Shown here piece after piece: positions 33,966 to 42,182 of a DNA stretch of 64,000 nucleotides. This DNA comes from Taishania sp964580465 (lineage in GTDB: Bacteria > Bacteroidota > Bacteroidia > Flavobacteriales_D > Crocinitomicaceae). Each line of letters begins with the position of its first letter. Position 1 is the first letter of the stretch. The stretch spans positions 62,001 to 126,000 of the forward strand of contig CAZOKJ010000002.1 of the NCBI GenBank assembly GCA_964580465.1. The letters run 5' to 3'. The notes under the pieces were generated by a model, which made no database searches, was not told where the DNA came from, and was given only the letters and a program-made list of their open reading frames with translations. A program made the position numbers and the translations under genes.

Positions 33966-35015
33966 ATGGATCAACAACAACGTGAAGAATGGTTAAAATT
34001 ACGTAAGCAGCGTAAATCTGAGCTTACGGTTGACAACCTGTTTGCTGGAATTTTACAGCATGACATGGGGGTGTTGAGTAGCGCCATCACGATGATTGAA
34101 AGTACGCTTGAATCTGATCGTATTAAATCCGAGGAGTTGATTAAGCGTTGCTTGCCTTACACAGGGAAGTCCATTCGAATTGGAATAACGGGTGTTCCCG
34201 GAGTGGGGAAAAGTACCTTTATTGAAAGTTTTGGCCAATTACTTGTAAAAGAAGGTAAACGTGTTGCTATCCTAGCGATTGACCCATCTTCGGCTTCCTC
34301 TGGAGGTAGTATCTTGGGTGATAAAACGAGAATGGAGCAGTTGTCACAGTTGCACGAGGCATTTATCCGCCCATCAGCTGCTGGAGATACTTTAGGAGGA
34401 GTGGCTCGAAAAACGCGTGAAAGTATCTTTTTATGCGAAGCTGCTGGATACGATGTTATTCTAGTTGAAACGGTCGGTGTAGGTCAATCCGAAACATTGG
34501 TTCATTCCATGGTTGATTTCTTTTTGCTATTGATGCTCTCTGGTGCTGGAGATGAATTACAAGGAATTAAAAGAGGTATCATGGAAATGGCTGACGCACT
34601 CGTTATCACTAAAGCGGATGGTGATAACATAAAGAAAGCCAATTTAGCACGTAGGGAATACCAAAATGCCATGCACTTGTTCCCCCCAAAGAAAAATAAC
34701 TGGACACCTAAAGCGTTGACTTGCTCTAGCTATACCAATACCAATATGGATATGATTTGGGAGACTATTTTATCCTTTGAAAATAGCACTAAATTATCCA
34801 ATCATTTTTATAGTAACCGCAAAGACCAAGATAAATTTTGGTTGCGAGAAACATTGAATGAGAGTATTTTGCGCGGTTTTTATGACAATGAACAACTAAA
34901 AGATAGATTAAAAAAGTTTGATATTGATGTAGTAGAAGGAAAGGAGTCATCTTTCTCAGCTGCGGAAAAATTATACACCTTTTATATTCAACAACTAACA
35001 AATGGAAAAATTTAA
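33966..35015 (+). CDS. meaB: Methylmalonyl-CoA mutase-associated GTPase MeaB
   Basis: G-protein chaperone that guards the B12 enzyme methylmalonyl-CoA mutase (ArgK/MeaB family, 349 aa). Walker A is GVPGVGKSTF (about 76-85), followed by LAIDPSSASSGGSILGDKTRM (about 100-120), VETVGVGQSE (about 170-179) and VITKADGDN (about 216-224, the NKxD-like base contact). The mutase genes are not in this window. The S4-domain gene overlaps its last 14 bases. The promoter implies a leaderless or near-leaderless message. Confidence 0.95.
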   Translation: MDQQQREEWLKLRKQRKSELTVDNLFAGILQHDMGVLSSAITMIESTLESDRIKSEELIKRCLPYTGKSIRIGITGVPGVGKSTFIESFGQLLVKEGKRVAILAIDPSSASSGGSILGDKTRMEQLSQLHEAFIRPSAAGDTLGGVARKTRESIFLCEAAGYDVILVETVGVGQSETLVHSMVDFFLLLMLSGAGDELQGIKRGIMEMADALVITKADGDNIKKANLARREYQNAMHLFPPKKNNWTPKALTCSSYTNTNMDMIWETILSFENSTKLSNHFYSNRKDQDKFWLRETLNESILRGFYDNEQLKDRLKKFDIDVVEGKESSFSAAEKLYTFYIQQLTNGKI

Positions 35016-35208
35016 AATTGAAGGAGACTACATCGAGTTAATTGCGTTGTTAAAAGCGATGGGCATTGCTCAAACTGGTGGGCATGCAAAGATGATTGTA
35101 AATGCTGGTATTGTCATTCGAAATGGGGTAGAAGAATCACGTAAACGTGCAAAGTTAATCCCTGGTGATGTCATTGAAATTAAGGATATAAGAATAGAGT
35201 TGGAGTAA
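35002..35208 (+). CDS. S4 RNA-binding domain protein (YbcJ/YaaA-like)
   Basis: The 68-residue protein is a stand-alone S4 domain: FKIEGDYIELIALLKAMGIAQTGGHAKMIVNAGIVIRNG (about 4-42) and a C-terminal IPGDVIEIKDIRIELE. The pattern fits small S4 proteins such as YbcJ and YaaA, which bind structured RNA. The start codon overlaps the meaB reading frame by 14 bases, implying translational coupling. Confidence 0.88.
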   Translation: MEKFKIEGDYIELIALLKAMGIAQTGGHAKMIVNAGIVIRNGVEESRKRAKLIPGDVIEIKDIRIELE

Positions 35209-35347
35209 GTTGGGGTTAAATTAGTTGATTTGGTAAATCCTTTCTTTTGCGTAGAATTCTTAACGAGTAACGAGTCCCAAATTTTTGAAAAGATATCAAC
35301 GGAGACCTTTGAATTGCCCGTTAAAAACTGGCAATTTACACACTGTA

Positions 35348-36466
35348 TCATTCCAATGGTTCCCAATCTTTGTACTCAAACCACTGTTCTTTGTTTTTCT
35401 TTACTTTTTTTATTATTCGTTTAGATGGGGCGCTCCACCGTTTAGTTTTTGGATTATAATTTTTATAGCCATCATTGTCAAAATAAATAATTCCTTTTTT
35501 ATCGCAGGTTTCAATAATTCTTACTTTAATTAAAAAATTCTTTTCGTTGCGTTCGGTTACAATTCCCTTAGCGATACAACTATCCTCGTCATACTTATCT
35601 TCTTGTTGCTTGCTTACAAAACCTTTGTTATAGTTAAATTCGATTGTATCCTGAAGCTTGTATTTCGAAAATTCTTCTTGCTTTCTTTCAAGTTCTTTTG
35701 TTTCAAAGCTTTTCCAATAGTCTTGATAGTATTTAACTTGCTCATCCAGTTTGATTTCTTTGTTGTTCAAATACCTGTGAAAACTAATTAAAATAATTCC
35801 CGACATATCATCAGGATGATAAATGCCTAAATCATTGAAAAATTTAGAAAGTCGAGAACCTCCCCAAAGTTCCCATTTATTCCTCATCCACATTCCTAAT
35901 CCCATGTGCGCTTTTCCTATAAACTCTCTTTCTTCCAAAGATTTCACTTTGATTTTGGTGCTGTCATTCCAAAAAGAGTTGGTTTGTTCGAAGCAATCTT
36001 CCAAATTTTTGGGGATATAAACTCCGTTTATTGAGTCTGATGTATATTTTATTTTGTCATTTTTATCTAATTCTTTTTGTTGATTGATATATTTATTCAG
36101 TATTTCTTTTTCGTTTATTTTTCCATTGATCAAATACTGTTTAAACGAATAAAGCAAAGCTTCAGCATGGTAATTGTATATACCTTTCTTCTCTAGGTAT
36201 TTGGTAAATTTGCGATTGCCATTATCATCACTTGTCCAGTGGCTAATTGTCTTGTAACTTTTGTAAGGTTCGCTTTTGGCAAAAGGATAAACAGCGTAAA
36301 TAAGACTATCTTCATGAATAGTTTTAATTTTAGTTTTCACTTCTTCTGAGCAATCCTTATCTAAGTAACGAACACTTTGTGTTAATTTTTTAGGCAATTT
36401 TGATTGTCCGTATGAATTGATTGAAGTTAAGAATGTTAGTATCACTATTTGTAGTAAGGTTTTCAT
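35348..36466 (-). CDS. Exported protein with two DUF6794-like domains
   Basis: The 372-residue protein has a signal peptide (LLQIVILTFLTSINSYGQ). Two related domains of about 110 residues are seen: a diverged one (about 22-130, LPKKLTQSVRYLDKDCSEEV, ALLYSFKQYLINGKINEKE) and a well-conserved one (about 150-255, IPKNLEDCFEQTNSFWNDS, FIGKAHMGLGMWMRNKWELW, YHPDDMSGIILISFHRYLN). The latter matches DUF6794, often found in polymorphic Bacteroidota families; function unknown. The C-terminal 110 residues form a separate basic, strand-rich part. It lies alone, convergent with the S4 gene. Confidence 0.75.
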   Translation of the reverse strand: MKTLLQIVILTFLTSINSYGQSKLPKKLTQSVRYLDKDCSEEVKTKIKTIHEDSLIYAVYPFAKSEPYKSYKTISHWTSDDNGNRKFTKYLEKKGIYNYHAEALLYSFKQYLINGKINEKEILNKYINQQKELDKNDKIKYTSDSINGVYIPKNLEDCFEQTNSFWNDSTKIKVKSLEEREFIGKAHMGLGMWMRNKWELWGGSRLSKFFNDLGIYHPDDMSGIILISFHRYLNNKEIKLDEQVKYYQDYWKSFETKELERKQEEFSKYKLQDTIEFNYNKGFVSKQQEDKYDEDSCIAKGIVTERNEKNFLIKVRIIETCDKKGIIYFDNDGYKNYNPKTKRWSAPSKRIIKKVKKNKEQWFEYKDWEPLE

Positions 36467-36491
36467 AGTGTTGTGTGTAATTCCTAAGCAT

Positions 36492-37511
36492 TTATTTCCC
36501 TTTTTCTTTTTCTAACCAATGGTAAAAATTCACAACATTTGCTACAGATTCTTGTAAACCGATGAATTCATGGTTGAGTTCTTGTTTTATTTTGGCATTA
36601 GAGTAAGTCGTGTTGGAATAAGCTGAGCGGGCGCTTTCAATGGTAATGGATGGGTTTGTTCCTGTAATTTTCGAAAGGTTTTCGTTTAAAAAAGCAATAA
36701 CTTTTGCCAACCATTGTGGAGGGCGCATGAATGGTGCTTTTACTTTGAATTGACGTGCAATTTCATCTAATATCGTTTTGAATGATAGGTTCTCTCCAAT
36801 GCATAAGTAACGTTCAGCAGAAGTGTCGCTTTCCATCAATTGAATTAAACAAGAAGAAACATCGCGTGCGTCTACAAAGGCGTTGCTACCAGGAGAATAA
36901 ACTTTTAATCCTTTGCGAACAGAATTAAAGATTGTTAGTGAACTTTCATTGAGTTGACCAGCTCCAAAAATAACGCATGGATTGATAATAACTACTTCTA
37001 AACCTTCTTCTTGACCTCTCCAAACTTCGCGCTCTGAGTTGTATTTACTAATGGCATATCCACTGGTTTTTTCGTGTATTTGCCACTTTGTTTCTTCGGT
37101 TACAATTGAGCCTTCAATACCTCCAATTGCGGCTGTTGAACTCACATGAGCCAATTTTTTGACGTTGAATTTTAAACAAAAATTGACCACGTTAGCAGTA
37201 CCCAATCGGTTGACATGGATAAGCTGTTTGAAATCTCTTTTTTTGAAAGAAACAAGGGCAGCACAATGGTACACTTGTTCAATGCCTTGGAAAGCATCTT
37301 CAAGACTCACCATGTCTAAAACATCACCCTGTACCCAGTCAATGGTATGAAATGAGTGACTTTTGTCGTTGGAGTAATAATCAAAAAGTTGTTCTACTTG
37401 TTTGATGCGATCTTGGTTTCGATACAACGCGCGAACACGATATCCCTTTTGAGTCAAATCGTAAAGAATGTGACTACCCAATAAACCTGTTGCTCCTGTG
37501 ACCAAAATCAT
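36492..37511 (-). CDS. NAD-dependent epimerase/dehydratase family protein
   Basis: Extended SDR enzyme (339 aa). I choose the ATG at 37511 (MILVTGATGLLGSHIL), because the longer frame's start lies upstream of the predicted transcription start. The Rossmann motif is TGATGLLGSHI, then HVSSTAAIGG (about 114-123), the catalytic YAISKYNSE (Tyr about 143) and INPCVIFGAG (about 166-175). Relatives reduce or epimerise sugar nucleotides, dihydroflavonol-like or sterol substrates; the substrate is unknown. Promoter and start codon are 5 bases apart. Confidence 0.88.
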   Translation of the reverse strand: MILVTGATGLLGSHILYDLTQKGYRVRALYRNQDRIKQVEQLFDYYSNDKSHSFHTIDWVQGDVLDMVSLEDAFQGIEQVYHCAALVSFKKRDFKQLIHVNRLGTANVVNFCLKFNVKKLAHVSSTAAIGGIEGSIVTEETKWQIHEKTSGYAISKYNSEREVWRGQEEGLEVVIINPCVIFGAGQLNESSLTIFNSVRKGLKVYSPGSNAFVDARDVSSCLIQLMESDTSAERYLCIGENLSFKTILDEIARQFKVKAPFMRPPQWLAKVIAFLNENLSKITGTNPSITIESARSAYSNTTYSNAKIKQELNHEFIGLQESVANVVNFYHWLEKEKGK

Positions 37512-37516
37512 AGTTA

Positions 37517-37547
37517 CAAATGTAAGATAAAAATGATTAGCAGGCAA
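37517..37547 (-). promoter_or_regulatory. Epimerase promoter TTG-N20-TACATTTG
   Basis: On the minus strand TTG (37547-37545), a 20-base spacer and TACATTTG (37524-37517), with 5 bases (TAACT) before the ATG. A strong consensus promoter that points to a leaderless message. Confidence 0.7.
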
Positions 37548-37563
37548 TCAAATCATATCAAAA

Positions 37564-38787
37564 CTATTGATCCAATAAGTTTTTAATCAATTGTTCTATT
37601 TTTTCCTTAAATTCTTGGTAATAAACGCCTGTTCCTGGTCCTGAAAAACCAGTGTGAATTTTGACAATTTTCCCTTTCTTATCCACAACAATGGAAGTTG
37701 GGTAGGACATGAAATTAGACAAAGAAAAATCATTGCCTGGTTTGGAGGTTTTCACATTTCCACCCACTAAAATTGTGTGATTTAAGTTATAATGATTTTT
37801 GAATTGCTTCAATTGTCTCACATAATCTTCTTCTGTTTTTCCAATTTCGTAGCCTACTGTAATGATATCAAGGCCTTTTGTTGTGTATTTATCATACATC
37901 TCTTTGAGAAACACGGTTTCGTCTAAGCAATTCCCACACCAGGTTCCCAAAATCTGAATAATGGTTACTTTGTTGGTATATTGTTCATTGGGGAAGGAAA
38001 ACTTGTTGCCATCAAGGTCGATAAATTGAAAACTAAAATCATGTGGGTCGCCAATGTAGTGTGTCAATGAATCAGGGTTTCTTAACGAGTAATGGTCGTC
38101 TCTTTCTGCTACCCAATTGGTTTGAAAATGATTTCCGCTAAAAAATGATCCGTTAATTTTTCCATTGTTGAGTTCCCCATTGAAGTAAAAAGCATGTGTA
38201 CCATCAAACCCAGATAAATACATTTTAGTTCCGAATACATTTCCAGCTAAGAAACGATAGTCACCTGTTTCACTTAGGAATGTACCTGTTAGTTGTTTTC
38301 CTTTTTGAGAAAATACGCCTAAAGCATGTTCAGGATTTTTTTCTGGAGAAAATTGAGTTTTCCATTTTCCAGCGAAAGATTGTTGCTTTTCGTTTTTTGT
38401 TTGATTCTTGCTAAAAATAAGTGTTTTACTCGGTTTGGCTTCAAAAGGGATTTGATAATTTTCTTTTACATGATTGACCCAGTGACCTTTTATGTGTTGC
38501 TTGTCAAGTACTTGAAAGACTAATTCGGAATTGTAATTTTGAAAAGAAGCATGTAGATTTCCTTCTTTTTCAATTACCTTATTAAGTACCAATCGTTCTT
38601 TTCCGTTAATAACCGTAAGCACGTGTTCGTTATTCAATTTTCTAACCGCCATTTCAAAATAGAGCGTATCTTGATTGGTTAGAGCAAGACCACCGATCCA
38701 TCTTCCTGTTTTAAGATGATATTGTTGCGAAAATATTGTTTGAGATATAAAAAGCCCAATTAATAGTGCTCCGACTATTTTTTTCAT
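37564..38787 (-). CDS. TlpA-type thioredoxin-fold disulfide protein with N-terminal extension
   Basis: The 407-residue exported protein has a signal peptide (GALLIGLFISQTIFSQ). Residues 20-230 form an extension rich in strands with a GNVFGTKMYLSGFDGTHAFYF-type repeat; residues about 250-400 are a TlpA/AhpC-TSA thioredoxin fold with the redox pair in GTWCGNCLDE (about 278-288). The fold acts on thiols outside the cytoplasm. The 164-residue gene (38809-39303) and the protease (39316-41478) lie close upstream on the same strand (12 and 21 bases), so the three may be one operon, which would couple disulfide handling to a secreted protease. Confidence 0.85.
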   Translation of the reverse strand: MKKIVGALLIGLFISQTIFSQQYHLKTGRWIGGLALTNQDTLYFEMAVRKLNNEHVLTVINGKERLVLNKVIEKEGNLHASFQNYNSELVFQVLDKQHIKGHWVNHVKENYQIPFEAKPSKTLIFSKNQTKNEKQQSFAGKWKTQFSPEKNPEHALGVFSQKGKQLTGTFLSETGDYRFLAGNVFGTKMYLSGFDGTHAFYFNGELNNGKINGSFFSGNHFQTNWVAERDDHYSLRNPDSLTHYIGDPHDFSFQFIDLDGNKFSFPNEQYTNKVTIIQILGTWCGNCLDETVFLKEMYDKYTTKGLDIITVGYEIGKTEEDYVRQLKQFKNHYNLNHTILVGGNVKTSKPGNDFSLSNFMSYPTSIVVDKKGKIVKIHTGFSGPGTGVYYQEFKEKIEQLIKNLLDQ

Positions 38788-38808
38788 TGAAATATGATCG
38801 TTTTTAAG

Positions 38809-39303
38809 TTATTTCTTAAGTTTTAGCTCAACATTTCCTTTTTCAATCTTGCATTTAATTGTTTTCAAAGGAGTGCTATTTTTTTTGTTTTCCGGCTCAA
38901 TAGCTGGATAAATCCATGCTTTGTATGTACTTTTTGATTTTTTTTGAAAGTACACATAATTTTCAGTTTCTGCTTGTTTGTGAGCAACCAAAGCAGTAGA
39001 AAGGATTTTTAAGTTATTTAATTCTTCCTGAACATCTTTTTGGATTAATTCTTCCCATTGATCGCCTTTCTTTTTTTGAAAATAAGCTTCTGTTTTTGCA
39101 TTTGATTGGTTAATAGCTGCCAATTGTTCTTCGCTTCCATTCGAAGCTTGGTATTCAAAAGAAATCTTCCATTTTTTACCTACAATTTCTTGCGCATTTC
39201 GTTCCAAAACTGGCTTTGGACGTCCTGTTTCAATCCACGTTTTTTGAGCAAACGTGGATTGAACAAACAGAACAATAATTGAAGTGATGATATATTGAAT
39301 CAT
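38809..39303 (-). CDS. Exported protein of unknown function
   Basis: The 164-residue protein has a signal peptide (IITSIIVLFVQSTFAQ). The mature part is Lys/Glu-rich with a predicted long helix about 55-115 (AINQSNAKTEAYFQKKKGDQ and following). No family is recognised. It lies 12 bases downstream of the T9SS protease and 21 bases upstream of the TlpA-like gene, so it is probably part of the same operon. Confidence 0.7.
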   Translation of the reverse strand: MIQYIITSIIVLFVQSTFAQKTWIETGRPKPVLERNAQEIVGKKWKISFEYQASNGSEEQLAAINQSNAKTEAYFQKKKGDQWEELIQKDVQEELNNLKILSTALVAHKQAETENYVYFQKKSKSTYKAWIYPAIEPENKKNSTPLKTIKCKIEKGNVELKLKK

Positions 39304-39315
39304 TATTAACTTAAC

Positions 39316-41478
39316 TTATTCTTTGATTAACTTAAGCGTTTTCTTTTGCCCTTTGATGGTAGTTTCAAAGAAATAAACACCTGTTGTAAGAGCAGAAATG
39401 TCAATGTTTTGTTGGTTCATCAACTCGGCATTGCTTTCTGCCACTAATTGACCTGAAGCTGCATAGATTTTGTATCCTTTCATTGTTAATGAAGCATCTG
39501 TATTCACTGTGATGAAATCATTTGCTGGATTAGGGAAAATTTGAACTGACACATCTTCTAATTCTTCAACTCCTAAATATCCTTTGATGATTTTAAATTT
39601 ACGGTCAGAAACATCGAAGAATTTATCATCTAACGAACTCACCATGATAACAGCTAAGTTGGATTGTACGTCTGGAACGTTGATTACTTCTTCACCATCG
39701 TTTGGAGTACTTGCTTTAAGCACAGTAAATGTTTCGCCAGCATCTATTGATAATAAGATTTTCACGTTTGCACAATAAATTGGTGCTGCAGTGGTGTTTG
39801 CAACATCCCAAGTAACTGTTTGTTGTGATAATCCTTGCCACACAACAGTAGATAAATTTGGATAAAGAACGGTGAATGGACCTGAGTTAGGGTCTGTTGT
39901 TACAGTTACATCTTTGTATTCTGTACAACCTCCACCAGGTGTATTATTACGAACTGTTACACGGAATTTATATGTTCTACCTACAGTTGCCAAACGCTCC
40001 CAAGTGTAATTAGCAAGTGTCTGATTTGCAATAGAAGGGAAATAGCGAATTGGAGAAGTGCTAGGCGTATAAGATCTAAAATTAGGTCCTGAAGTGGATG
40101 TTGCAACTGGAGCTTGAGTGGAAATTTCATTATCCATTTGTTCCCAACAGTAAGTAAGGTTGTTACCGTTTGCATCTGTTGCATTTGCTTTCAACATGAA
40201 AGGAGTTCCAGAAGGTACAGTCATATTTCCAGATGTGCTTGCTACAACTGGTGCTACGTTGCTAAGAGGTGTTTTCACAGGACAAGCGTGAGAACTTTTG
40301 CTAATAGCAGTACCAATTTCATGTAAAGAAATTGCGTGAAAATAATCATTTGAGTTGTTTTGAACATTTGGAGGACAAATACCAGCATAAGCTAGAATAG
40401 TAGAACCACTACCTGGCTCCATCGCTGTAGGATTGTTTCTATTTCCGCTGCATGAATTGTTGAACGTATGATTCGCGCCAAATTGGTGTCCCATTTCATG
40501 CGCTACATAGTCAATGTCAAATGCATCCCCTGTAGGTGCTCCACTACCAGTTACCCCTCTAGCTTTTACCGCTGGTTTACAAACAGCATCTAATTGAGCT
40601 AAACCACCAGAGTTGGTTCCAAATACGTGTCCAATATCGTAGTTTGCACTACCAATAACGCTGGTGATGTTTGTTTGATTTTGTCCAATCATTGTTCCAG
40701 GATTTCCGTTGGTGTATGGGTCCGTTGAACTGTTGGTGTAAATTAATAGGTCGTTATTAGGAATAATTGTCATTGTGATGGCTAAATCACGTTGATAAAT
40801 ACCATTGACACGGTTCATGGTTGTTACTTGAGCAGCTAATGCTTGTGCAACAGTTCCACCATGAAAGGCTGTATATTCACCAGTAGCAGCGATTGCTACA
40901 CGGTAAGTTCTTAATTCGCACGTTTGTACTTGTTTTTCGTTTGAAGCAAAAGTTAAATCAGTTGCTTTGTCCGATTCTGTTTCACAAGAAAAATATTTTT
41001 CACCAATTAGTTGACTTCTTTTATACAATTTATAATATGATTGTAAACTATTGGTAAAAACAGCAGGATCAATAAACATGGTTTCTTCGCCAGGTTGAAG
41101 AATCATTGCTCTAAAATAGTCGGGACCAACATCTACTTTTGCAATTTTTCCCGAACCATCTAAAGCAATACCATCCCACGCGCGAATTTCAGGATATTTT
41201 ATCATTAATTCTTTACTCATGGTTGTATTGATGGTCAATTTAAAGTCAGTTATTTCATCATTGCTAATTGGCAAAGAAATAATCAAATTGTTTTCATCGA
41301 TTTTGATCATTGATTTAAAAGAAGCAATGTCAAAAACAAATAACTGATCTTCGGTTGTTGGAATTACGTAACCAACTTGTTGCTTGGCAATGTGGTTTGT
41401 TTTATTCCATAGGTTTGTTTGAGAAAAAGAGGTGTTTCCCAAAATTGTTAGAGCTAAAACAAGGATACTTTTTTTCAT
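39316..41478 (-). CDS. T9SS-secreted reprolysin-like metalloprotease
   Basis: The 720-residue exported protein has a signal peptide (SILVLALTILGNTSFSQ), a propeptide-like part to about 185, then a metzincin catalytic domain with the zinc site HEMGHQFGANH (HExxHxxGxxH, about 327-337) and a following MEPGSG segment where the Met-turn is expected. A strand-rich region with fibronectin/P-like character (about 400-630) precedes the C-terminal type A sorting domain (VQIFPNPANDFITVNTDASL to TLKLIKE). It should be a surface or secreted endopeptidase. A TATCTTTC (one mismatch to the -7 consensus) lies upstream, and a sigma factor gene is divergent. Confidence 0.92.
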   Translation of the reverse strand: MKKSILVLALTILGNTSFSQTNLWNKTNHIAKQQVGYVIPTTEDQLFVFDIASFKSMIKIDENNLIISLPISNDEITDFKLTINTTMSKELMIKYPEIRAWDGIALDGSGKIAKVDVGPDYFRAMILQPGEETMFIDPAVFTNSLQSYYKLYKRSQLIGEKYFSCETESDKATDLTFASNEKQVQTCELRTYRVAIAATGEYTAFHGGTVAQALAAQVTTMNRVNGIYQRDLAITMTIIPNNDLLIYTNSSTDPYTNGNPGTMIGQNQTNITSVIGSANYDIGHVFGTNSGGLAQLDAVCKPAVKARGVTGSGAPTGDAFDIDYVAHEMGHQFGANHTFNNSCSGNRNNPTAMEPGSGSTILAYAGICPPNVQNNSNDYFHAISLHEIGTAISKSSHACPVKTPLSNVAPVVASTSGNMTVPSGTPFMLKANATDANGNNLTYCWEQMDNEISTQAPVATSTSGPNFRSYTPSTSPIRYFPSIANQTLANYTWERLATVGRTYKFRVTVRNNTPGGGCTEYKDVTVTTDPNSGPFTVLYPNLSTVVWQGLSQQTVTWDVANTTAAPIYCANVKILLSIDAGETFTVLKASTPNDGEEVINVPDVQSNLAVIMVSSLDDKFFDVSDRKFKIIKGYLGVEELEDVSVQIFPNPANDFITVNTDASLTMKGYKIYAASGQLVAESNAELMNQQNIDISALTTGVYFFETTIKGQKKTLKLIKE

Positions 41479-41651
41479 TTTTTAATCTATTATGGATTGG
41501 AAAGATACAATTTTTTTCTAAATAAAAGGTTTTTTGTTAAAATTCTTAATTATTTCGATTATGAGTAAAAGTTTTTTTAGGTTTGTTTTTAAATTTTTTT
41601 AAATAGATGCAACTTTTTCAAACGAAACAAAGTCAATAAGATAATTGAGAG

Positions 41652-42179
41652 ATGGAGGAACGTGAACTTATACAAGAATGTTTAAAGGGAAATCCCATTG
41701 CTCAACGAAAGTTGTTTGAAAAATTTGCTCCTAAGTTAATGACTGTTTGCCTTCGTTATATGAAGGATAATCAAGAGGCTGAAGATGTATTACAAGATGG
41801 TTTTGTGAAAATCTTTCAACATTTACCTCATTTTGAAAATGTGGGTTCATTTGAAGGTTGGATGCGTAGAATTATTGTCAATACAGCACTTGATCAATTA
41901 AGAAGAAACACAAAATTGGGCTACGCAGAAGATGTGGATGAGATTGCTTACAAGTTAGAAGATAATCAATCTATTTATTCAGATATTGCAGCTCAGGATT
42001 TGATGAAATTAATCGATGAAATGCCAAGCGGTTATAAAGTTGTTTTCAATATGTTTGCCATTGAGGGTTATTCTCATAAAGAAATAGCCGAGATGTTACA
42101 AATATCTGAAAGCACTTCAAAGTCACAATATTTAAGAGCAAGAGCTTTTTTAAAAACGAAATTAGAACAATTATTATAA
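41652..42179 (+). CDS. ECF RNA polymerase sigma factor
   Basis: The 175-residue protein has region 2 (FGxxx pattern FEKFAPKLMTVCLRYMKDNQEAEDVLQDGFVKIFQHL, about 23-59) and region 4 (MFAIEGYSHKEIAEMLQISESTSKSQYLRARAFLKTKL, about 135-172, helix-turn-helix). It is a sigma-70 factor of the ECF type. The next gene starts 3 bases after its stop and encodes a single-span membrane protein, the usual place of an anti-sigma factor. Divergent from the T9SS protease. SigP of Porphyromonas is a known ECF factor for T9SS genes; identity with it is not established here. Confidence 0.93.
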   Translation: MEERELIQECLKGNPIAQRKLFEKFAPKLMTVCLRYMKDNQEAEDVLQDGFVKIFQHLPHFENVGSFEGWMRRIIVNTALDQLRRNTKLGYAEDVDEIAYKLEDNQSIYSDIAAQDLMKLIDEMPSGYKVVFNMFAIEGYSHKEIAEMLQISESTSKSQYLRARAFLKTKLEQLL

Positions 42180-42182
42180 GTA

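Noticed and set aside
35230..35533. Small plus-strand ORFs over the DUF6794 gene end and intergenic DNA
   Set aside because: No family, no promoter or ribosome-binding site, and they are antisense to a better-supported gene.
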